Below the pieces are notes generated by a model. The model saw only the letters and a list, made by a program, of their open reading frames with translations. It had not been told where the DNA came from and did no database searches. From Acidobacteriota bacterium (lineage in GTDB: Bacteria; Actinomycetota; Acidimicrobiia; Acidimicrobiales; Microtrichaceae): a DNA stretch of 64,000 nt. How positions within the stretch are numbered: the stretch's first letter is position 1; each line of letters begins with the position of its first letter. Below are positions 1-9,207 of the stretch, in pieces. Position numbers and translations under genes: made by a program. The stretch lies in the NCBI GenBank assembly GCA_003577145.1, contig QEUP01000010.1, positions 124,001 to 188,000 on the forward strand. Direction: 5' to 3'.

Positions 1-447
1 GCTGCTGTCGCCGTCGTAGGTCGCCGGCACCACGCGATCGAGCGCCAGCTGTCCGATGGCTCGGAGTTGGTCGTGGGCGAGAGCCTTGGTGGGGAAGACG
101 AGCAGCGAAGTCCCCGGGACCTGCCCGGTGACGGCTTCGGCGATGGGCACCTGGTAGCACAGCGACTTCCCCGAAGCAGTCCCAGTGGCGACCACGACCG
201 ATCGGCCGCGACGGGCGAGATCGATCGCCTCGGCCTGATGTGACCACAGCTCGCTCACCGGCAGCTGAGCTTCGATCTGTGGTGGCAGCGGACGTGCGAG
301 GGTGCCCGTCGAGGCCGGCCGGGCCGGGAGCGTCTCGAGGTGCAGGAGCTTCTCGCTGCCGCACAGGTCGGCCACGATCGCGTCGATGCCGTCGACGGGG
401 AGGCATCGACGGGCGAGGACGTCTGGCGTGGGCGTGACGATTGCCAT
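1..447 (-). CDS. DEAD/DEAH-box helicase, N-terminal part (cut by window edge)
   Basis: The first 149 codons of an ATP-dependent helicase are visible; the gene runs off the left edge. Residues near 60-100 carry the Q-motif-like SELWSHQAEAI, the Walker A ATGTASGKSLCYQVP and motif Ia PTKALAHDQLR, followed by ATYDGDS. That combination is typical of the large DUF1998/YprA (Hrq1-like) superfamily 2 helicases, which act on DNA in repair. The start is the only ATG before the Walker motif with a plausible N-terminus. The downstream helicase domain and zinc-binding C-terminus are outside the window, so the subfamily is an inference. Confidence 0.8.
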   Translation of the reverse strand, partial: MAIVTPTPDVLARRCLPVDGIDAIVADLCGSEKLLHLETLPARPASTGTLARPLPPQIEAQLPVSELWSHQAEAIDLARRGRSVVVATGTASGKSLCYQVPIAEAVTGQVPGTSLLVFPTKALAHDQLRAIGQLALDRVVPATYDGDSS

Positions 448-503
448 GACGCCTCAAGCCTAGGAGTTGCGTCGCCGTAATTACAGTGCTGTTGTGCCGC
501 TGT

Positions 504-1424
504 TCAGGCGTCGCCTGCGGGCTCGGCGAAGCGCGCCGGGTCGACAGGGCGGATGTGGGCTCGCTGGGTCGCCAGCGCCACGAGCCGTCGTTCGACGTCC
601 CACAGCTCGACCACACCGAAGGCATAGCCGTTGCGGGCCACCGGCACTTGCGTGTGCTGGAGTATCCACGCCGAGGTCGTCGGCGCCACGAACTGCAGGG
701 AGATCTCCAGCGACAGGCTGAGGAAAGGCGGGTTGTCGGGGCCCGGAGGGCCGAGACGGGCGAACACCGCCGGACCCAGCACGTCAGCCGGTGCGCACAG
801 CGCGATCGGGTCGAGTGTGCCGTCCGGGAGGCGCGGCTCCTTGATCAACCGGTGCCAGGAGAGGGTGCGCGCCGGGCCGGGCTCCCAGCGGTCGGCATCA
901 CCGAGGGCGAAACCCGGGGAGCCCATCAGCCACTCGGTCTGCTCGTGGTAGTTGATCCGCTGGAACGGTGAGCCCTCCGGAGGTGGCGGGGGTGGCTCGG
1001 CCTCCTCGACCGGGAGAGCGTCGTCGGGGTAGGTCACGTCCACGAAGTCGACGTGTGTGGCGTGGGTGGCACCGAATATGGCGCTGAGGTGGACATCGGT
1101 GCCCTCGCTGCTGGCGTGGCGAAGCCGTGCCGTCACCTGCGCGGCCGAGCGCCCGCTGCGCAACACGTCGGTGTCGACGACCATCGCGCCGCAAGGCACC
1201 GGCGAGGCGAACACCGCGCTGGCGCAGACCGGCTGTAGCTCGGGCCGCCCCAATGCCCGTTGCGCGCCCCGCAGGGCCACTGCCATGGTGCACCCACCGA
1301 AGACGTAGAAGACCTTCCATGCTTCGGAGAGGTTGGCGTGGTAGCGACCCGCTACCTCGCTGTCGGGCCATACGTCGGTATCCCGCGCGAAGTCGCCGGC
1401 GGGTATTGGTTCAGCGTCGGTCAT
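504..1424 (-). CDS. acyl-CoA thioesterase-like (double hotdog) family protein
   Basis: A 306-residue soluble protein with the layout of TesB-like double hotdog thioesterases: an N-terminal hotdog (GRYHANLSEAWKVFYVFGG, then strands with VCASAVFASPVP), a proline-rich linker near residues 145-152, and a C-terminal hotdog ending SAWILQHTQVPVARNGYAFG. Actinobacterial proteins of this kind hydrolyse acyl-CoA or serve in lipid and steroid catabolism. The facing P450 two genes away fits that setting. The substrate cannot be read from sequence. Confidence 0.75.
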   Translation of the reverse strand: MTDAEPIPAGDFARDTDVWPDSEVAGRYHANLSEAWKVFYVFGGCTMAVALRGAQRALGRPELQPVCASAVFASPVPCGAMVVDTDVLRSGRSAAQVTARLRHASSEGTDVHLSAIFGATHATHVDFVDVTYPDDALPVEEAEPPPPPPEGSPFQRINYHEQTEWLMGSPGFALGDADRWEPGPARTLSWHRLIKEPRLPDGTLDPIALCAPADVLGPAVFARLGPPGPDNPPFLSLSLEISLQFVAPTTSAWILQHTQVPVARNGYAFGVVELWDVERRLVALATQRAHIRPVDPARFAEPAGDA

Positions 1425-1489
1425 GGCCCTGACATTGAGTCAGAACAGTCGTACCTGCGGCCAATCGACAAGGGGGGCCTGAACGGACA

Positions 1490-2533
1490 TCACCCGTGCT
1501 CGGCGTCGGGCGCGGCTATCGCCCACAGCGAGGCGGGACCTGCCGGCTCGCCGTCGCCGTCATGCTCGACGGGATACGACTCGAAGACTATCCAGCTCCC
1601 GTCGGGTGACCACGAGGCCGCGCCGTCACCGTGCTCGGCATCGGAGGTGAGCTGCACCACCGAGCCCGACTCGATGTACAGCACCCAGAGGTGGGCGATG
1701 CCGTCGTGTCCGGGGGCCGAGAACAGTAGCGCCTCGCCATCGGGTGACCACGAGGCATCGGTGGCGTCGCCGACGTCAGTGAGCTGCTCGGCCGGCCCGG
1801 GGCTGCCCTGGGCTTCGCCATCGGGCTCGATGATCCAGAGGTCCCAGTCGTCCTCACCCGCGCGGCGCCGCTGGAAGACGACCGCTGCACCGTCAGGAGA
1901 CCAGTTCGGCTGCCGGTCGTCGTACTCATCGTCGACCACGAGCGCGTCGGTGTTCACCCGTTCGAGATCGGCCACATAGAGGTCGCCGGGGTCCGAGCCG
2001 TCTTCCTCGCGGTGCGCCTCGAACACGACCCGGCCGGCGTCAGGAGCAAGCGACGGCTCCCAGGCGCTTCCCGGGCCGTCGGGTTCGGACAGCTCCTCGA
2101 GCGAATCGGCGTCCTCGGGATCGAGGACCCACACCCCGGTGCGACCTCCGCGGTCAGATGACACCACCAGCCGCCCTTCCACCCAGCACGATCCTGGCAG
2201 GTTCACCGCATCTTGACCGTCATCGAACAGGAGCACCTCGCGTGATGAAGACGCTGTTGCGTCTTCATCGAAGGAGGTGCGATACACGCCTGCAGGCCCG
2301 TCGTTGTAGCCCTGTTGGAACACCGTGAACGCCAGCGCATCGCCCTCAGGGGAGAAGCAGGGGTTCTGGAGGCTCTCCCTGTGGTCCCCCTCCGCAAGCT
2401 GAACCGCGCCGTCGGTTCGCTCGACGCCGTGCCCTGCACCGTCACCAGAGGAACAAGCGGCCGACGAGGCGATGATCAGCATTCCGAGTCCCGACAACAG
2501 CGCTCGCGCGTACGTGCCGCGGCATGCGCTCAT
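1490..2533 (-). CDS. secreted lipoprotein with TolB-like beta-propeller
   Basis: A 347-residue protein. The N-terminus has a positively charged start, a hydrophobic stretch (LGMLIIASSAA) and a cysteine at a lipobox-like SAAC, so it is predicted to be exported and lipid-anchored. The rest is a run of PD40/WD40-type blades with repeated SWSPDGxxxxF motifs (for example NWSPDGAAVVF and ASWSPDGSWIVF), as in TolB and Tricorn N-terminal propellers. Such propellers bind partners or peptides. It has no catalytic domain. It is divergent from the P450 gene, with about 70 bp between starts. Confidence 0.75.
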   Translation of the reverse strand: MSACRGTYARALLSGLGMLIIASSAACSSGDGAGHGVERTDGAVQLAEGDHRESLQNPCFSPEGDALAFTVFQQGYNDGPAGVYRTSFDEDATASSSREVLLFDDGQDAVNLPGSCWVEGRLVVSSDRGGRTGVWVLDPEDADSLEELSEPDGPGSAWEPSLAPDAGRVVFEAHREEDGSDPGDLYVADLERVNTDALVVDDEYDDRQPNWSPDGAAVVFQRRRAGEDDWDLWIIEPDGEAQGSPGPAEQLTDVGDATDASWSPDGEALLFSAPGHDGIAHLWVLYIESGSVVQLTSDAEHGDGAASWSPDGSWIVFESYPVEHDGDGEPAGPASLWAIAAPDAEHG

Positions 2534-2605
2534 CCTGGCAGAACGCCCGCCGTCCCGCCGCGCTCGCCATTACGCTGCCGGGTGACTCGCATCGAATGCA
2601 CGAAG

Positions 2606-3853
2606 ATGACCATAGACCTCGACAGCATCGACCTGACCGATCTGAGCCTCTTCACTGCGGGACCGCCCCATGAGGTGTTCCGGCGCCTGCGTGACGATGC
2701 GCCGGTCTTCTGGCACGCGCCCACCGCGCACACACCCGACGGCGAGGGGTTCTGGTGCTTGACCCGCCACGACGACGTGGTGTGGGGCGCCAGAGAAGCC
2801 GCTCTCCTCTCGTCGTGCACGGGTGGCGATCGCGCCGCTGGCGGGACCCTCATCGAGGACCTACCACTTCACTTCGCGGCGGGCGTCCTGCTCAACATGC
2901 AAGACGACCCGCGCCACCATCACATCCGCAAGCTTGTCACACCGTCGGTCAGCCCCCGCAGCCTCCGCCGGCTCGAAGCGGAGCTGGCCGTGCGTTGCGG
3001 CGACATCCTGGACGCCGCGATCGCCCAGGGCGAGTGCGACTTCCTCGTGGAAGTCGCCGCCGAGTTGCCCCTCCAGGCGATCGCGTCCCTTGTAGGCGTC
3101 CCTCAGGCCGACAGGCACCGCTTCATGGAATGGGCCGACGCGGCCCTCGACTACCGCGACCGCGAGCTAGGGGAGCAATCGGAACGAAGTCTGCGAGCAG
3201 GCACCGAGATGTTCCAATACGGGTCGCGGCTGCTCGCCCAGAAGCGAGCCTGCCCAGCCGACGACCTCCTATCGGTGATCGCGACGGCTCAACTGCCGGA
3301 GGAAGCAGGGCCCGGTGGGCCCCTCACCGACATCGAGCAGCAGATGTTCTTCAACCTCCTGGTAGCCGCAGGGAGCGAGACCACCCGCAACGCCATCACC
3401 GCCGGCCTGCTCGGGCTGGTGGAGCACCCAGAGCAGTGGGGGGCGCTCAAACAGGACCGAAGCCTGCTCGATTCAGCTGTGGAGGAGATGCTGCGATGGG
3501 CCTCCTCCACCACCTACAACCGCCGGACGGCCACGGCCGACATCGAGCGCCACGGCCAGACCATCAGCGCCGGCGAGAAGGTGGTCCTCTGGTGGCAGGC
3601 AGCCAACTTCGACGAGCGCGCCTTCGACCACCCCATGGAGTTCGACATCCGACGGGACCCAAACCCGCACCTGACCTTCGGGATCGGCACCCACTTCTGC
3701 CTCGGCGCCAAATTGGCCCGCCTGGAGATGCGACTCGTCTTCGACGGCCTACTCGACCGCGTAGATGCTCTCGAGACGGCCGGCCCGATCGAACGGACAC
3801 GGTCGAACAAGCATGCAGGGTTTCGCCACGCGCCTGTCAGGTTCCGCGTCTAG
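2606..3853 (+). CDS. cytochrome P450
   Basis: A complete bacterial class I P450 of 415 residues. Visible motifs are the I-helix AAGSETT (residues 254-260, oxygen-activating Thr), the K-helix ExxR (EEMLR, 293-297) and the heme loop FGIGTHFCLGA with the proximal Cys at 365. The N-terminus (DLTDLSLFTAGPPHEVFRRL) and the RSN...PVRF C-terminus resemble steroid-active families such as CYP125/CYP142. This is an inference, since the substrate is not shown. It needs a ferredoxin and reductase, which are not adjacent. ATG 2606 is chosen because further upstream the frame enters the divergent lipoprotein gene; GTG 2582 is an alternative. Its stop lies inside the first unit of a tandem repeat. Confidence 0.93.
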   Translation: MTIDLDSIDLTDLSLFTAGPPHEVFRRLRDDAPVFWHAPTAHTPDGEGFWCLTRHDDVVWGAREAALLSSCTGGDRAAGGTLIEDLPLHFAAGVLLNMQDDPRHHHIRKLVTPSVSPRSLRRLEAELAVRCGDILDAAIAQGECDFLVEVAAELPLQAIASLVGVPQADRHRFMEWADAALDYRDRELGEQSERSLRAGTEMFQYGSRLLAQKRACPADDLLSVIATAQLPEEAGPGGPLTDIEQQMFFNLLVAAGSETTRNAITAGLLGLVEHPEQWGALKQDRSLLDSAVEEMLRWASSTTYNRRTATADIERHGQTISAGEKVVLWWQAANFDERAFDHPMEFDIRRDPNPHLTFGIGTHFCLGAKLARLEMRLVFDGLLDRVDALETAGPIERTRSNKHAGFRHAPVRFRV

Positions 3854-4071
3854 ACGCCGAGCCCGAGCCGACTTCCCCGCGATCGAAGGGTTTCGCCACG
3901 CGCCTGTCAGGTTCTGCGTCCAGACGCCGAGGCCCGAGCCGACTTCCCCGCGATCGAAGGGTTTCGCCACGCGCCTGTCAGGTTCTGCGTCCAGACGCCG
4001 GGGTCCGAGCCGACTTCCCCGCGATCGAAGGGTTTCGCCACGCGCCTGTCAGGTTCTGCGTCCAGACGCCG
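3818..4071. repeat. tandem 70-71 bp repeat, about 3.6 copies, derived from the P450 gene end
   Basis: Units start at 3818, 3888, 3959 and 4030 (last one partial), beginning GGGTTTCGCCACGCGCC. Unit 1 contains the final codons and the TAG stop of the P450 gene. Units 2-4 are nearly identical but read CAG where unit 1 has TAG. Every unit carries the short palindrome GCGTCYAGACGC, with the stop at its centre in unit 1. The array fills the gap between two convergent genes. The copies have no spacers, so it is not CRISPR. Confidence 0.95.
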
Positions 4072-4093
4072 CCCTGACCTCGCCCCTGGGGCC

Positions 4094-5728
4094 TCAGGCC
4101 TGGGTGCTGAGAGCGCCGACCGACTTGGCGTAGGCCTCTGCTGCTGCGACCCGGGCGTTGGTGCCGCTGACCGTGGAAGCGCAGGACACGCCGCCGGCCA
4201 TCGCCCCGGCGATGCCGTGACCCATCATGGCGCTGGCGCCCACGACGTAGAAGCCCTCGATCGGTGTGTCGAAGGACGGACGCCGCATCAGCATCTGTTC
4301 CGGTGTGCACTTGATGCCGTAAGAAGTGCCACCTGTCGAGCGGATGTAGCGCTCGTGCGTGATGGGGGTGGCAGTCTCCTCGTAGACGATGGATTCCTCG
4401 AGGCCGGGAATGATCTCAGCAGCAGCCGCCACGGCTGCATCGCGCATCGTCTTCTTGCGGGCCAGGTAGACGGCGTTCCGGCGGTATCGCTCGCCGGCGA
4501 CGGGGCCGCCCTCGACACCCCAGAAGTCGTGATCGCGTGGCGCCAGGGTCATCACCTGCAGGTTGGTCTGGCCCGGGCGGCACAGGCGGTCGTTGGAAGG
4601 GTCCTTCAAGCTGGACAGCGTGATGTAGACCATGGCCTGCTCGTCGAGGCGACCTGCCTCTAGTGAGGAGTATGCACCCTCGATGTCGTCGGTTCCGCAG
4701 TAGAAGAGGTTGCCGTTGGAGAAGCCCTCGGCGCCGAGGTCTCGATCGAGGATCAGGTAGACGACGAAGATGGGAAGCGCCATCTCGAAGCCTTCGACGC
4801 GCTCGACGTAGTCGGCGGGACAGTGCTCGACTCCGACGAGGTCGAGCACGGTGCGTTTGAGGTCGGCGTTGGAGATCACGATCGGGGCGTGGATCTCATC
4901 GGGCACGCCTTTGGCACGCTCGGGCGAGGGCGCCTGCAACTCGACACCGACCGCTTTGCCGTCCTCGACGACGATGCGACGGACCCTGGTGCGCAGGACC
5001 ACGTCACCGCCGTTGCGCCGAATCACCTCGCAGAGCCGGTCGGCGAACACTTGCCCGCCGCCCTTCGGGTAGTAGGCGCCTTTGAAGTAGTGCATCACGA
5101 CGAGTGCGTGCATGATCAGCGATGCCTCGCTGGGAGGCAGGGCGTACACGCCGTGCTGCGCGGCCAGCATCGTCGCGAGCCGCGGGGTCGGCTGGTACGG
5201 CTCGAGAAAGCTCTGGAGCGTGGTGTCCATGTGCTGCAGGAAGACCTCGGGCGGCTTGTCCCCGGTGAGCTCGGCATCGATGTCGCGCACGGTGTCGACG
5301 TATGCGTCGATGCAGCGCTTCTCGTCAGGGAACCTCTCGTGCAGCCGCGAGCGGAAGCGCTCTACGCCTTTGGGCATGCGGAAGGTCGTACCGTCGGCGA
5401 AGTAGTAGTTGTCGTATCCGTCGGGGTCGAGCTCGTTCCACTCGAGCTCGATGCCGAGTGGTTCGAGCATCGACGGGAACGCACCGCCGGGCTCGCAGTC
5501 GCCGATGTAGTGGACGCCCACGTCGAACTCGTAGCCCTCGTGGGTGAAGATGCTGGCGTTGCCGCCGGCGATCGAGTGCTGGTCGACGACTATCACCCGC
5601 TTTCCCAACTGGGACAGGTAGGCGGCGCAAGTGAGGCCACCGATGCCCGCGCCTACGACGATGACGTCGGCGTGGCTGAGGTCGCCATAGCTGTTCTGGG
5701 GCGCGCTGGGCCCTTCGATCGCACTCAT
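4094..5728 (-). CDS. CrtI-family FAD-dependent oxidoreductase (phytoene desaturase / carotenoid isomerase-like)
   Basis: A protein of 544 residues from ATG 5728. It opens with a dinucleotide-binding fold, ADVIVVGAGIGGLTCAAYLS, then KRVIVVDQHSIAGGNASIF, the FAD GG...doublet motif used by phytoene desaturases, carotenoid isomerases and retinol saturases. The C-terminus has FYVVGASAMMGHGIAGAMAGG, the second FAD-binding segment of the family. The expected reaction is desaturation or isomerisation of a polyene lipid. No other carotenoid gene is nearby, so the substrate is open. An upstream ATG (5785) is in frame, but it adds a low-complexity leader. Confidence 0.85.
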   Translation of the reverse strand: MSAIEGPSAPQNSYGDLSHADVIVVGAGIGGLTCAAYLSQLGKRVIVVDQHSIAGGNASIFTHEGYEFDVGVHYIGDCEPGGAFPSMLEPLGIELEWNELDPDGYDNYYFADGTTFRMPKGVERFRSRLHERFPDEKRCIDAYVDTVRDIDAELTGDKPPEVFLQHMDTTLQSFLEPYQPTPRLATMLAAQHGVYALPPSEASLIMHALVVMHYFKGAYYPKGGGQVFADRLCEVIRRNGGDVVLRTRVRRIVVEDGKAVGVELQAPSPERAKGVPDEIHAPIVISNADLKRTVLDLVGVEHCPADYVERVEGFEMALPIFVVYLILDRDLGAEGFSNGNLFYCGTDDIEGAYSSLEAGRLDEQAMVYITLSSLKDPSNDRLCRPGQTNLQVMTLAPRDHDFWGVEGGPVAGERYRRNAVYLARKKTMRDAAVAAAAEIIPGLEESIVYEETATPITHERYIRSTGGTSYGIKCTPEQMLMRRPSFDTPIEGFYVVGASAMMGHGIAGAMAGGVSCASTVSGTNARVAAAEAYAKSVGALSTQA

Positions 5729-5871
5729 CTCGCTACGCGACCATGACCCGGCGCCCACCGACAGGGCCGAAGGTCCCACCGCCATGTCTCATGGCCGGAT
5801 GGATGTTCGGCCACTAGGATCTCCCGTACGGGTCCTGAGCCTGGCCCGATGCAAAGAACCGAGGGGGAATC

Positions 5872-6246
5872 ATGGCCGGAACACCTTCGGCACAGAAGCG
5901 CTCGATCGACGAGCCCGATGAGGTGCGTTTGCCTCCCAAGGGCAGGATCGAGATGGTCTCGGTGGGCGACGTCTTGTTCGCCCGCACTACCTTCCAACCA
6001 GGTTGGAAGTGGTCGGAATCGGTGAAGCCCATCGCGCAGACGGACAGCTGCCAGTTCCACCACGCAGGCTACGTGGAGTCGGGAACTCTCCACCTCGAGA
6101 TGGACGACGGAACCGAGCTCGACGTGACTGCCGGTGACATCGTCGTCATCGAGCCGGGCCACGACGCCTGGGTGGTGGGCGACACACCGTGTGTCATGTA
6201 CGACTTCGGCACCCAGGACGCCGACTTCGCCAAGCCCTCGGCCTGA
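5872..6246 (+). CDS. small cupin-domain protein
   Basis: A 124-residue single-domain cupin. The two cupin motifs are recognisable: HHAGYVESGTLHLEMDDG, and later DVTAGDIVVIEPGHDAWVVG. The first His pair and the Glu/Gly spacing are compatible with a metal-binding beta-barrel. The function could be a small dioxygenase, an isomerase or a ligand sensor. The gene starts 143 bp from the divergent CrtI-like gene, so the two may share a control region. ATG 5872 follows GAGGGGGAATC, a good ribosome site. Confidence 0.8.
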   Translation: MAGTPSAQKRSIDEPDEVRLPPKGRIEMVSVGDVLFARTTFQPGWKWSESVKPIAQTDSCQFHHAGYVESGTLHLEMDDGTELDVTAGDIVVIEPGHDAWVVGDTPCVMYDFGTQDADFAKPSA

Positions 6247-6327
6247 GAGGGCTCCGCGCGCGGTCATCGAGCCGCGAACCGCCGAGATGCGCTCATCTCC
6301 CGCTGAAGGCGGCAATAATCGTTGCTC

Positions 6328-6684
6328 GTGGCGCGCAACGAGATCGACACCTACCTGGCGGGGCTGGAGCAGCCCAAGCGGAGCACCCTGGAGGCGCTGC
6401 GCCGCACGATCAGGGAGATCCTTCCCGACGCAGAGGAATGCATCTCCTACGGGATGCCCGCCTTCAAGGTGCAGGGCAAGACCGTCGCGGGCTTCGCCGC
6501 CTACAAGAACCACCTGAGCTACCTGCCCCACAGCGGCTCGGTGCTCGCCACACTCGGCGAGGACGTGTCGGCCTACGAGACCTCGAAGGGATCGCTGCGG
6601 TTCCCGGTCGACGAGCCGCTCCCCAAACGCCTGGTGAAGAAGCTCGTCGCTACCCGCATGGGAGAGCTCGGCCTCACCCGCTGA
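6328..6684 (+). CDS. DUF1801 (YdhG/CyaY-like) family protein
   Basis: About 118 residues covering the whole DUF1801 domain: an N-terminal helix pair with ILPDAEECISYGMPAFK, a central KTVAGFAAYKNHLSYLPHSG, and a C-terminal KGSLRFPVDEPLPKRLVKKLV. Family members have a frataxin-like fold; Bacillus FraYdhG-type relatives were proposed as iron chaperones. GTG 6328 is preferred over TTG 6322 because it gives the usual short N-terminus, though either is possible. No operon partner is evident. Confidence 0.85.
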   Translation: MARNEIDTYLAGLEQPKRSTLEALRRTIREILPDAEECISYGMPAFKVQGKTVAGFAAYKNHLSYLPHSGSVLATLGEDVSAYETSKGSLRFPVDEPLPKRLVKKLVATRMGELGLTR

Positions 6685-6811
6685 CCCCACGTCGCCGGCA
6701 ACGAGAACCTGGCGCTGAAGGCCCTCACGGGCACAAGGGATCGAGCCACACGACTTGCCGGGTTGGTTGGCCCTTTGCGCTGCCTGAACGAGTTTCCATA
6801 CCCTCGGGCTG

Positions 6812-7456
6812 GTGAGCCAACCCACGAGCGAACCAGCCGACCGGCTCTTCACGGCAGCCGCCGAGTTGCGCCACCTGGTCGACCTCTTCACCGACAGGGC
6901 GCTCGATGATGAGCTCCTCGAGGATGTCTCCGAGGTCGCACGGGGGCTCTCGGCGAGGTTGGCACGAGCACCGCGCTGGGACCGCGGGGCGCTGCTCGCC
7001 GAGGGGTTGAAATCGGTCGAGAGTGAGGAGACCCGCCGCAAGGGGTTCCCCTACCGGGCTGTCGCCGGGCCGGCGAACCCCAGCGGCATCCCGATGGCGC
7101 TGCACTTCGGGGAGGGCATGGTGACAACGGAGGTCACCTTGCAGTCCATGCACAGCGGTGCTCCCGGGCGGGGGCATGGCGGGGTGCTCGCGGGGATCCT
7201 CGACGAGTTCGCCGGGGCGGCACCTCAGTTGGTGGGCACGATGGCAGCGACGGCACGCCTCACCGTGGACTACCGGGCCCCGATCCCGCTGGGTGAGCCG
7301 CTGCAACTCCGCGTCTGGGTACACGAACACGAGGGGGAGAAGATCTTCGTGCGAGGTGACGCGCGACGCGACGGCGATCTCATAGCGGAGGTCGAGGCGT
7401 TGTTCATCGAGATCGACTACGGCGCCATCGACACGAGCGGGGCCGCTCGCCACTGA
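6812..7456 (+). CDS. PaaI-type hotdog thioesterase
   Basis: A 214-residue protein whose second half is a single hotdog domain. The helix motif HGGVLAGILDEFAG (near residues 124-137) contains the Gly-Gly and the acidic residue used as catalyst in PaaI/4HBT acyl-CoA thioesterases, and the last strands (RLTVDYRAPIPLGEPL, KIFVRGDARRDGDLIAEVEA) complete the fold. The N-terminal 100 residues, with an alpha-helical start, are longer than in minimal PaaI but common in actinobacterial members. GTG start. The likely role is release of acyl groups from CoA. Confidence 0.82.
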   Translation: MSQPTSEPADRLFTAAAELRHLVDLFTDRALDDELLEDVSEVARGLSARLARAPRWDRGALLAEGLKSVESEETRRKGFPYRAVAGPANPSGIPMALHFGEGMVTTEVTLQSMHSGAPGRGHGGVLAGILDEFAGAAPQLVGTMAATARLTVDYRAPIPLGEPLQLRVWVHEHEGEKIFVRGDARRDGDLIAEVEALFIEIDYGAIDTSGAARH

Positions 7457-7533
7457 GCGGCGGCCTCCTCGAGCTACTGCCGGGCCTTCTCGGCCGGCTT
7501 GTCGATCTGCCCGGGAGCCGCTAGGCCTGAGGC

Positions 7534-8232
7534 ATGGATCCGATACCGGAGGAGTGGGAGCGGGCGCTTGCCGTCGTGGCGCACCCAGATGACCTAGAGT
7601 ACGGCGTGGCGAGCGCGGTCGGGCGCTGGACCGCGACGGGCAAAGAGGTCGTGTACGTCCTCGCCACTCGGGGTGAGGCGGGGATCGATGGCATGGACCC
7701 TCGTGAGTGTGCCCGCGTCCGCTCCGACGAGGAGGTGGCGAGTGCCGCCATCGTGGGTGTCCACGACGTGCGCTTCCTCGACCACGCCGACGGTGGCGTC
7801 GAGTACGGCTTGGCGTTACGGCGTGCCATCGCCGCTGAGATCCGGCGGGTGCGTCCCCAGGTCGTCCTCACCATGAACTTCGACCTGACGTGGGGTGGGG
7901 TGGCGGTGAACCACGCCGACCACCGGGCCGTCGGCCTGGCCACGCTCGACGCCTGCCGCGACGCGGCCAACCGGTGGCTGCATCCCGACCTGGGGGAGCC
8001 GTGGCAAGGGGTCGAGGCCGCCTATGTGGCGGCCGCCCCCGACCCCACCCACTTCGTCGATGTCAGCGACTGGCTGCACAAAGGCGTCGAGTCCCTCGAA
8101 GCACACCGGGCCTACATCGACGGGCTCGGAGGCGACTTCGACCCCGACCTGTTCCTGCGCAGCAGCGCCGCCGCTGCGGGCGAGCGGGCCGGCTGCGAGC
8201 TGGCAGTCACCTTCCGTCACTACGCGGTCTAG
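7534..8232 (+). CDS. PIG-L (LmbE) family deacetylase
   Basis: A 232-residue zinc-dependent N-deacetylase. Motif 1, AHPDDLEYG (residues 16-24), supplies zinc ligands and the catalytic Asp; the second zinc site, VNHADHRAVG, lies near residue 127. Actinobacterial homologues include MshB and Mca of mycothiol metabolism and sugar deacetylases of antibiotic pathways. This one is shorter than MshB, so the general name is safer. ATG 7534 is 77 bp after the thioesterase stop. Confidence 0.88.
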   Translation: MDPIPEEWERALAVVAHPDDLEYGVASAVGRWTATGKEVVYVLATRGEAGIDGMDPRECARVRSDEEVASAAIVGVHDVRFLDHADGGVEYGLALRRAIAAEIRRVRPQVVLTMNFDLTWGGVAVNHADHRAVGLATLDACRDAANRWLHPDLGEPWQGVEAAYVAAAPDPTHFVDVSDWLHKGVESLEAHRAYIDGLGGDFDPDLFLRSSAAAAGERAGCELAVTFRHYAV

Positions 8233-8438
8233 CGCGCGTCATCTCGTGCCGCACCCGGGGCGGCCGCGGTCTCCTCGGCGTTCCACGGGCCTACTTGTCG
8301 GGGCCCCCGCCGGCGTCGGCTGTAGGTCATGCTCGTCCGGCACTTGTGGGTGGCGACCGAGCCGCTGGTAACCGTGCTCACCTTGCCCCCCGGCGACACA
8401 GCCGGTAGCTCTGAATACGTGCACCGAGGAGAACGCCG

Positions 8439-9056
8439 GTGAGCCGGGCCGTCGCTGCGATCGTCCTGGAGGTGGCGTTCCTCGCCTTGGCGATCGGGTG
8501 GCGTTCGTGGATCCAGTGGCGTCGCACCGGATCGACCGGTTTCATCCGCCCCCGGCGAGGGGCGGCCCCTCTGGAGCTAGCTGGTGCGGTCGGGTTCGTC
8601 ACGGCGCTCGTGCTGCTGGTTGCCGTACCCGCGGCCGACCTCGCTGGGCTCACCCGTATCGAGGTGCTCGACGGATGGTGGTCGGCCGGGGCAGGTGTCG
8701 TGTTGGGCCTGACTGGTATCGTCTTGACGCTCGTGGCGCAGTTGACGCTGGGTGATTCATGGCGGATCGGTGTTGACCCCGACGCCCGGACCGAGCTGGT
8801 CACAACCGGGGCTTTCGCCTGGGTCCGCAACCCGATCTTCACTGCGATGCTCGCGGCCGCGACCGGGTTGGTGCTGCTCGTACCCAACGCGGTGAGCGTC
8901 GCCGCGCTCGTCGTTCTCGCGGGTTCGCTCGAGGTGCAGGTCCGCTTCGTCGAAGAGCCGTACCTGCGCGCCACCCACGGCCAGACCTACATCGCCTACA
9001 TGGCGAGCACGGGCCGGTTCGTGCCCCGCATCGGTGTCACCGCCCCGGGCCGGTGA
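8439..9056 (+). CDS. isoprenylcysteine carboxyl methyltransferase-like membrane protein
   Basis: A 205-residue protein with about four or five membrane segments. The C-terminal signature GAFAWVRNPIFTAMLAAATG, followed by FVEEPYLRATHGQTYIAYM, matches the ICMT/PEMT superfamily of membrane methyltransferases, which use S-adenosylmethionine at the membrane face. Bacterial members modify lipids or isoprenoid-like molecules, and the substrate is usually unknown. GTG 8439 sits after GAGGAGAACGCC. About 200 bp of non-coding DNA separates it from the PIG-L gene. Confidence 0.8.
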   Translation: MSRAVAAIVLEVAFLALAIGWRSWIQWRRTGSTGFIRPRRGAAPLELAGAVGFVTALVLLVAVPAADLAGLTRIEVLDGWWSAGAGVVLGLTGIVLTLVAQLTLGDSWRIGVDPDARTELVTTGAFAWVRNPIFTAMLAAATGLVLLVPNAVSVAALVVLAGSLEVQVRFVEEPYLRATHGQTYIAYMASTGRFVPRIGVTAPGR

Positions 9057-9207
9057 CCTGGGGACATCGCTGACTCACGGGTCAGGACCAGTGTTCCGAG
9101 TCGTCGCGCCGCCCGCGATCTGCTCACCGCGGGCCCCGTTCGGTGGCAGTCGTCGTGACCACCACTCCCAAGGCGCCCGTTCAGGGGCGAACCAAGGCGC
9201 GTCCATG

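Noticed and set aside
2315-2605. N-terminal extension of the P450
   Set aside because: The upstream frame runs through the divergent lipoprotein gene and lacks P450-like sequence.
3818-4071. CRISPR array
   Set aside because: The 70-71 bp units are contiguous and nearly identical with no variable spacers, and no cas genes are nearby.
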